This document shows positions 60,076-64,000 of a stretch of DNA of 64,000 nucleotides, one piece after another. Location of the stretch: assembly GCF_002906575.1 (NCBI RefSeq), contig NZ_CP026309.1, positions 124,001 to 188,000 on the forward strand, read 5' to 3'. Within the stretch, counting starts at the first letter, position 1. Every line of letters starts with the position of its first letter. This DNA comes from Salinigranum rubrum. Its GTDB lineage: Archaea > Halobacteriota > Halobacteria > Halobacteriales > Haloferacaceae. The notes below the pieces were generated by a model. It saw only the letters and a program-made list of their open reading frames with translations. It was not told the origin of the DNA and did not search any database. Made by a program: the position numbers and the translations under genes.

Positions 60076-60786
60076 TCAGGTACCCCCGAGGTAAGCCTCA
60101 CGAACCTGCTGGTCGCCACGGATCTCCTCAAAGGTCCCCGAAGCGATGTTCCGACCAGCGTTCAGCACGACGACGCGTTCACACAGTTCACTGATTACAG
60201 ACATATCGTGTTCGATGACGAGGAACGCGGTCCCCTGCTTGTTGATTCGCTGGATGTCGTCGATGATGTCGTCCATCAGTGCTGGATTGACCCCTGCCGC
60301 GGGTTCGTCGAGCAGGACGAGGTCGGGTTCGAGCATCAACACCCGTGCGAGTTCTAGCAGTTTCTTCTGACCGCCACTGAGTTCGTCGGCGCGGTTCTCA
60401 CGCACCTCCTCGAGATGCAGTTCCCGGAGGAGGCGGTCGATCCGAGCCTCCTGTTCAGTTGGGCCACAGGAGACGTTCGGAACGAGTAGGTTCTCGTAGA
60501 CAGTGAGCCGTCCGAACGGTTTCGTGATCTGAAAGGTTCGACCGATCCCTCGCCGGGAGATCGAGTCCGGCGAGTTGCCAGTGATGTCAGTGCCGTTGAG
60601 CGATATTTTGCCTGAATTCGGCGTTAAGAACCCGGTGATGAGGTTGAGCGTGGTCGTCTTTCCGGCCCCATTTGGACCGATCAGGCCGACGAGTTCACCA
60701 GGTTCGATTTCGAGGTCGAGGCCGTCGACAGCGACGATACCACCAAACTGTTTCTTTACATCGTCGATTGAGAGTACTGACGTCAT
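60076..60786 (-). CDS. livG: Branched-chain amino-acid-type ABC ATPase
   Basis: 236 aa. KKQFGGIVAVDGLDLEIEPGELVGLIGPNGAGKTTTLNLITG (start and Walker A), GIGRTFQITKPFGRLTVYEN (Q-loop), LSGGQKKLLELARVL (signature), LVLLDEPAAGVNPALMDD (Walker B) and VIEHDMSVISELCERVVVL (H-loop) identify the LivG-type subunit. It overlaps the amidase stop by 4 bp, so the hydrolase and transporter genes are coupled. Confidence 0.95.
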   Translation of the reverse strand: MTSVLSIDDVKKQFGGIVAVDGLDLEIEPGELVGLIGPNGAGKTTTLNLITGFLTPNSGKISLNGTDITGNSPDSISRRGIGRTFQITKPFGRLTVYENLLVPNVSCGPTEQEARIDRLLRELHLEEVRENRADELSGGQKKLLELARVLMLEPDLVLLDEPAAGVNPALMDDIIDDIQRINKQGTAFLVIEHDMSVISELCERVVVLNAGRNIASGTFEEIRGDQQVREAYLGGT

Positions 60787-62261
60787 CTGTCACCTCCGAT
60801 CGCTTCCGGGGGATACGTCTCTTCCCACGGTATCGCCTCTTCGATTGCCGCGCTCGTGGAAACCACGTCTCGATCTCCGAGCCGGTCGCCGATGACCTGC
60901 ATCCCGATCGGGAGCCCAGTGTCGTCGAACCCAACAGGAATCGAAGCCGCGGGATGGCCGCTGAGATTCAGCGGCCACGTGAGCGTCCAGCCGTGCATCC
61001 GATGAACGGGCTCGCCGTCGACGGTCGGGCTATCGACATCGAGACTAAACGCGGTTCGGCCGAGAGTTGGCGTCACGAGGACGTCGACGTCTTCGAGCCC
61101 GGTGACAATCGCATCGTAGACCGCGGTTCTACGGCGGCGGGCCGCCGCAAGGGTTGACGTATCGAGATCGAGCCCAGCCCGAATTCGTGAGCGGACTTCT
61201 GGCGTGATCGGTTCATCCGTCGTCAGCAGGTCGACGTCAGCATCGCGCTTGAGATTTTCATACAATCCGACGTATCTGGACTGGAGGACCCACTCGATCG
61301 CGTCGTGGCGCTCCTCCCAACTTCCCTCGAAGGGGATGTCGACCTCTTCGACCGTCGCACCGGCCGCGGAGAGGTCGTCAAGGGCCGATTCGACCGTCGC
61401 CGAAACCGCGTCCGAAATCACGAAGTCACCGAAGTCCGGCGAGTAGCCAATCCGAAGCTCATCGAGTTCGACGCGAGCGTCAGCGGCCTCCCGATACGAC
61501 CCAGTCGGTTCGGGGAGCGCCGTCGGATCGGCGGTGTCGGGGCCTGCGATCACCTCGAGCATTAGCGCCGCGTCCGCCACGGTACGAGCGATTGGCCCGT
61601 GGAACGTGTACGGAAGCGTCTCTTGGAACGCGTCCGAACGGACCGGGCCTGCCGACACGCGGCCGAAGTCCGGCAGGATGCCGAACACGCCGCAGGCGCT
61701 CGAGGGGATCCGGATCGAACCGGCCGCATCGGAGCCGAGTGCGATCGGTGCCAACCCGGCGGCAACCGCCGCCGCACTTCCACCCGAAGAACCGCCGGTC
61801 GTCCGACTCGGGTCCCAGGGGTTCCCGGAGGCGCCGAAAACCGGGTTGTCCGTTTTCGTCTTGCGTCCAAACTCCGGGGTGTTCGTCTTCCCGAGGATGA
61901 TCGCTCCGGCCTCTCGGAGCCGCGAGACGACGACGTCGTCCTGATCCGGAACGTAGTTGGCAAAGGGCGGAGAGCCGAACGTGGTTCGCACGCCGGCGAC
62001 GCGGTTCAGGTCCTTGATCGCGACCGGGACGCCGTGAAGGGGGCCGAGGTCGTCTCCGCGCTCGACGGCGCGTTCGGCTTCCTGAGCAGCGTCCCTGGCA
62101 GACTCTGCACAGACTGTGACGTACGCGTTGATCTCGGGGTTCACCCGCTCGATACGCTCGAGGAACGCGTCGACGACTGCGACCGGCGAGCGCTCCCCGT
62201 TGCGGATCTCTGCGGCTAGTGTCGTCGCAGAGGTGTAACAGAGGTCGGTCAGGTCCTTCAT
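60783..62261 (-). CDS. Amidase signature family hydrolase
   Basis: 492 aa from ATG 62259-62261 (MKDLTDLCYTSATTL). GVPVAIKDLNRVAGVRTTFGS holds the catalytic Lys, GGSSGGSAAAVAAGLAPIALGS the cis-Ser and AAGSIRIPSSACGVFGILPDFG the nucleophile Ser. The C-terminal ASIPVGFDDTGLPIGMQVIG is typical of amidases acting on small or aryl amides rather than GatA. It sits between the acetyltransferase (stop 5 bp upstream) and LivG (4-bp overlap) in the operon. An ATG at 62279 would overlap the acetyltransferase stop. Confidence 0.9.
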   Translation of the reverse strand: MKDLTDLCYTSATTLAAEIRNGERSPVAVVDAFLERIERVNPEINAYVTVCAESARDAAQEAERAVERGDDLGPLHGVPVAIKDLNRVAGVRTTFGSPPFANYVPDQDDVVVSRLREAGAIILGKTNTPEFGRKTKTDNPVFGASGNPWDPSRTTGGSSGGSAAAVAAGLAPIALGSDAAGSIRIPSSACGVFGILPDFGRVSAGPVRSDAFQETLPYTFHGPIARTVADAALMLEVIAGPDTADPTALPEPTGSYREAADARVELDELRIGYSPDFGDFVISDAVSATVESALDDLSAAGATVEEVDIPFEGSWEERHDAIEWVLQSRYVGLYENLKRDADVDLLTTDEPITPEVRSRIRAGLDLDTSTLAAARRRRTAVYDAIVTGLEDVDVLVTPTLGRTAFSLDVDSPTVDGEPVHRMHGWTLTWPLNLSGHPAASIPVGFDDTGLPIGMQVIGDRLGDRDVVSTSAAIEEAIPWEETYPPEAIGGDR

Positions 62262-62265
62262 GTCA

Positions 62266-62688
62266 TCACTCGAGATCATATTTGAACGAGTAGCAGTATT
62301 TCTCGTAGCCGAGGTCGAGATAGAATCGGTGGGCGTCTTCACGCCAGAGCCCAGATTCGAGCTCGACGGCCGCGCAACCGTTGTCTGCGGCCCATTCGTG
62401 GACGTACTCGAGGAGTTCCGTGCCGTACCCTTCCGAGCGATTGTCCGCATCGACGACGAGGTCGTACACGTACGCGTGTCGGCCCAGGTAGAAGTTCGTC
62501 GAGATTGTTACCCCAGCGACTGCCACCGGTTCGTCGTCGGCGTAGCCCGCGAACAGTCTGTAGCCCTCTCCGGCCATCGAATCGTACAGTTCCTCGAAGG
62601 AGTCGTGGTCGAGATGATCGCGGAGTTGCTGGAGGACGGGAAATACGGCTGCGCGCTCCTCAGCCGACGTGACCGGCGCTATGCGCAT
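62266..62688 (-). CDS. GNAT-family N-acetyltransferase
   Basis: 140 aa from ATG 62688 (MRIAPVTSAEE). The acetyl-CoA site is DLVVDADNRSEGYGTELLEYV (Q/R-x-x-G-x-G/A equivalent RSEGYGTE), followed by CAAVELESGLWREDAHRFYLDLGYEKYCYSF, the usual C-terminal GNAT ending. The substrate is unknown. Its place between the binding protein and amidase implies acetylation or detoxification of an amine released by the hydrolases. The upstream extension to 62829 is not family-like. Confidence 0.88.
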   Translation of the reverse strand: MRIAPVTSAEERAAVFPVLQQLRDHLDHDSFEELYDSMAGEGYRLFAGYADDEPVAVAGVTISTNFYLGRHAYVYDLVVDADNRSEGYGTELLEYVHEWAADNGCAAVELESGLWREDAHRFYLDLGYEKYCYSFKYDLE

Positions 62689-62780
62689 CGATCCCCGTCC
62701 ACTCTGGTCATCTCCGACCAGTGTTCGCTGAATTGGCTCGAACCGCGGCCACCGATCCGATCGTGTACTTGCATACGTGA

Positions 62781-64000
62781 TCAGTAGACCGAAGTATCGA
62801 GTTCCGTCGTCGCAATTTCCGAGGGCCACACGAGATTGAGCTCTTGATCGAGAACCTGGTAGCCGAGCGCGGACTGGCTATCCGTACTCCCCCAGGCAGC
62901 CTGGTGGTTGTCCTGATAGCTGATGTACCCGCTTCCTCCCGGGATTGGATCGTGTTCGAGAACCGTCGACTCCCACTCCTCGACGCTTGCAGAACGGAAG
63001 GCCTCGAGACTCTCGAAGGCGGAGGCGTACTCCGCGATTACCTTGATGTTCTGATACGATAGCGCCGCACTCCCGGTCATATCCATATCCGTTCTCTCGT
63101 TCCACGCCTCCAGCGCACCCTGTTCTTCGAGGAGCGAATCGACGCGGCCCGCGTTCAACATTGTGACCGCACCATTCGCGGCCTCACCTGCGGTCTCGCG
63201 TGCGTCTGAAATCGTCAGGCCGTAGTTGTGGAAGAAGTGAGTCTCCTCGAACCCGGCTTCGGAGAACTGTCGGGTGAGGTTGCCAGCACCCGAAGATGAG
63301 GTCTGCACGGCCCAGACGACGTCGGGGTCGTTGGACTGGATTCGTGAGAGCAGCGACGTAAAGTCGGTCGCGTCGAGACTGACTTCGTCCTGGGAGATGA
63401 TCTCCCACCCGATCTCATCGAGTTCAGTCTCCATCAGGTCCATAATCGACAACCCGTAGGACGTGTCCTCCCCGATGAGTGCAATCGTCCTGTCCTCGTA
63501 GGGGAAGTATCCGGTTTCGTTCTGTTGGAACTGTTCGAGCAGCTGCCGCCACCCGACCGCGTACGCCTCTGATGGCGGCGTGGTCTTGAAGACGTTCCAC
63601 AGCTCCTGCTCGTTGATTTTGGTGACGATTGCGTTTGAGACAGCCTCGTCGATGATCTGCGGCGTGTCTTGTCGGCCGGTGACCTCGACCGTCGCAAGCG
63701 CAACGTCGCTGTGGAATCCGCCGCCGATTACGTCCACGTTCTCCTGCTGGATCAGCCGATTGACTTCGTTGCGACCCGCCGAAGGCTGCGACTCCGAGTC
63801 GCCGAAGACGAGTTCGACGTCTTGACCGTGGACGCCGTCAGCCTCGTTGATCATATCCCGAGACATCTCGGCTGCCATCTGTTTCTGCTCGCCGATGTTC
63901 GAGGCGGGACCAGAGAACGGTCCGTAGAAGCCGATAGTCAGGCCGCTGTCGCCACCGCCACCGCCGCCGCCCATACAACCTGCTACAGAAGCCATCGCGA
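62781..64000 (-). CDS. Branched-chain amino-acid-type ABC substrate-binding lipoprotein (5' end outside the window)
   Basis: The visible part, about 406 residues, starts inside the signal sequence; MASVAGC holds the lipidated Cys, and a Gly-rich stretch follows. The domain LTIGFYGPFSGPASNIGEQKQM, DVIGGGFHSDVALATVEVTG, RTIALIGEDTSYGLSIMDLM and VVWAVQTSSSGAGNLTRQF is the type I periplasmic-binding fold of amide/urea/branched-chain amino-acid importers. The ligand may be an amide or acylated amine, given the hydrolases downstream (inference). It is the first gene of the operon seen; its start and promoter lie beyond 64000. Confidence 0.9.
   Translation of the reverse strand, partial: AMASVAGCMGGGGGGGDSGLTIGFYGPFSGPASNIGEQKQMAAEMSRDMINEADGVHGQDVELVFGDSESQPSAGRNEVNRLIQQENVDVIGGGFHSDVALATVEVTGRQDTPQIIDEAVSNAIVTKINEQELWNVFKTTPPSEAYAVGWRQLLEQFQQNETGYFPYEDRTIALIGEDTSYGLSIMDLMETELDEIGWEIISQDEVSLDATDFTSLLSRIQSNDPDVVWAVQTSSSGAGNLTRQFSEAGFEETHFFHNYGLTISDARETAGEAANGAVTMLNAGRVDSLLEEQGALEAWNERTDMDMTGSAALSYQNIKVIAEYASAFESLEAFRSASVEEWESTVLEHDPIPGGSGYISYQDNHQAAWGSTDSQSALGYQVLDQELNLVWPSEIATTELDTSVY

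Noticed and set aside
1-64000. CRISPR arrays, tRNA/rRNA genes and intact insertion sequences
   Set aside because: No regularly spaced repeats, cloverleaf-like sequences with CCA-type ends, rRNA motifs or transposase reading frames were seen by reading both strands; small degraded elements could be missed.

Overview
The window is a GC-rich, almost fully coding stretch of a haloarchaeal chromosome or megaplasmid (class Halobacteria). The evidence is the strongly acidic proteins, the Tat-type lipoprotein signals (twin Arg plus Cys) on secreted proteins, the AT-rich TATA elements about 26-30 bp before many start codons with no Shine-Dalgarno (leaderless mRNAs), and the thermosome-type chaperonins. 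I saw no rRNA, tRNA, CRISPR array or intact insertion sequence.

From 1 to about 50 kb it is a sugar-acid and oxidative-sugar catabolic region. Six enolase-superfamily (mandelate racemase/muconate lactonizing, MR/MLE) genes lie at 1.9, 7.9, 11.1, 27.4, 29.7 and 48.1 kb. The last is a clear D-galactonate dehydratase and the first is interrupted by a stop codon. Around them are: a class III aminotransferase start and an IclR regulator (0-1 kb); an amidase, a LarA-like protein, a ketol-acid reductoisomerase-like protein and a dehydratase (3.3-9.1 kb); a dehydratase/HpaI aldolase/MFS operon (9.1-12.4 kb); membrane proteins, a 2-hydroxyacid dehydrogenase and a tartrate/D-malate-type dehydrogenase (12.7-17.3 kb); a CUT1-type sugar ABC importer (17.4-22.2 kb); an SDR (22.4 kb); a convergent pair of divergent thermosome-like genes (23.3-26.6 kb); a dehydratase/Gfo-Idh-MocA/dehydratase operon (27.4-30.8 kb); a ribose-type (CUT2) ABC importer (30.9-34.0 kb); an SDR/PdxA-like/DUF1537 acid-sugar-kinase operon facing a three-gene UxaA-family operon (34.2-40.2 kb); a second IclR regulator, a dehydrogenase and two fumarylacetoacetase-fold proteins, one a 2-keto-3-deoxypentonate dehydratase (40.4-44.1 kb); a class II aldolase/FGGY kinase/dehydrogenase operon (44.2-47.9 kb); and galactonate dehydratase with a KDPG/KDPGal-type aldolase (48.1-49.8 kb). 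The common logic is uptake, oxidation to an acid, dehydration to a 2-keto-3-deoxy acid or phosphorylation, then aldol cleavage or a second dehydration to central metabolites.

From 50 to 54 kb there are a small membrane protein, a PQQ-type aldose dehydrogenase and an ABC exporter. A truncated F420-dependent NADP reductase-like fragment and a perfect 18-bp palindrome at 54.3-54.8 kb mark a boundary. From 54.8 kb to the end base composition and codon use shift (more A/T at third positions). All genes there lie on the minus strand: branched-chain amino-acid-type ABC importer parts with an amidase, an acetyltransferase, an M20 deacylase and a histone-deacetylase-like amidohydrolase. This looks like an acquired module for importing and hydrolysing amides or N-acyl compounds.

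Four genes (12.7, 18.7, 19.5 and 31.9 kb) are broken by frameshifts. All four can be repaired by adding one G or C to a run of four, so they may be sequencing errors rather than true pseudogenes.
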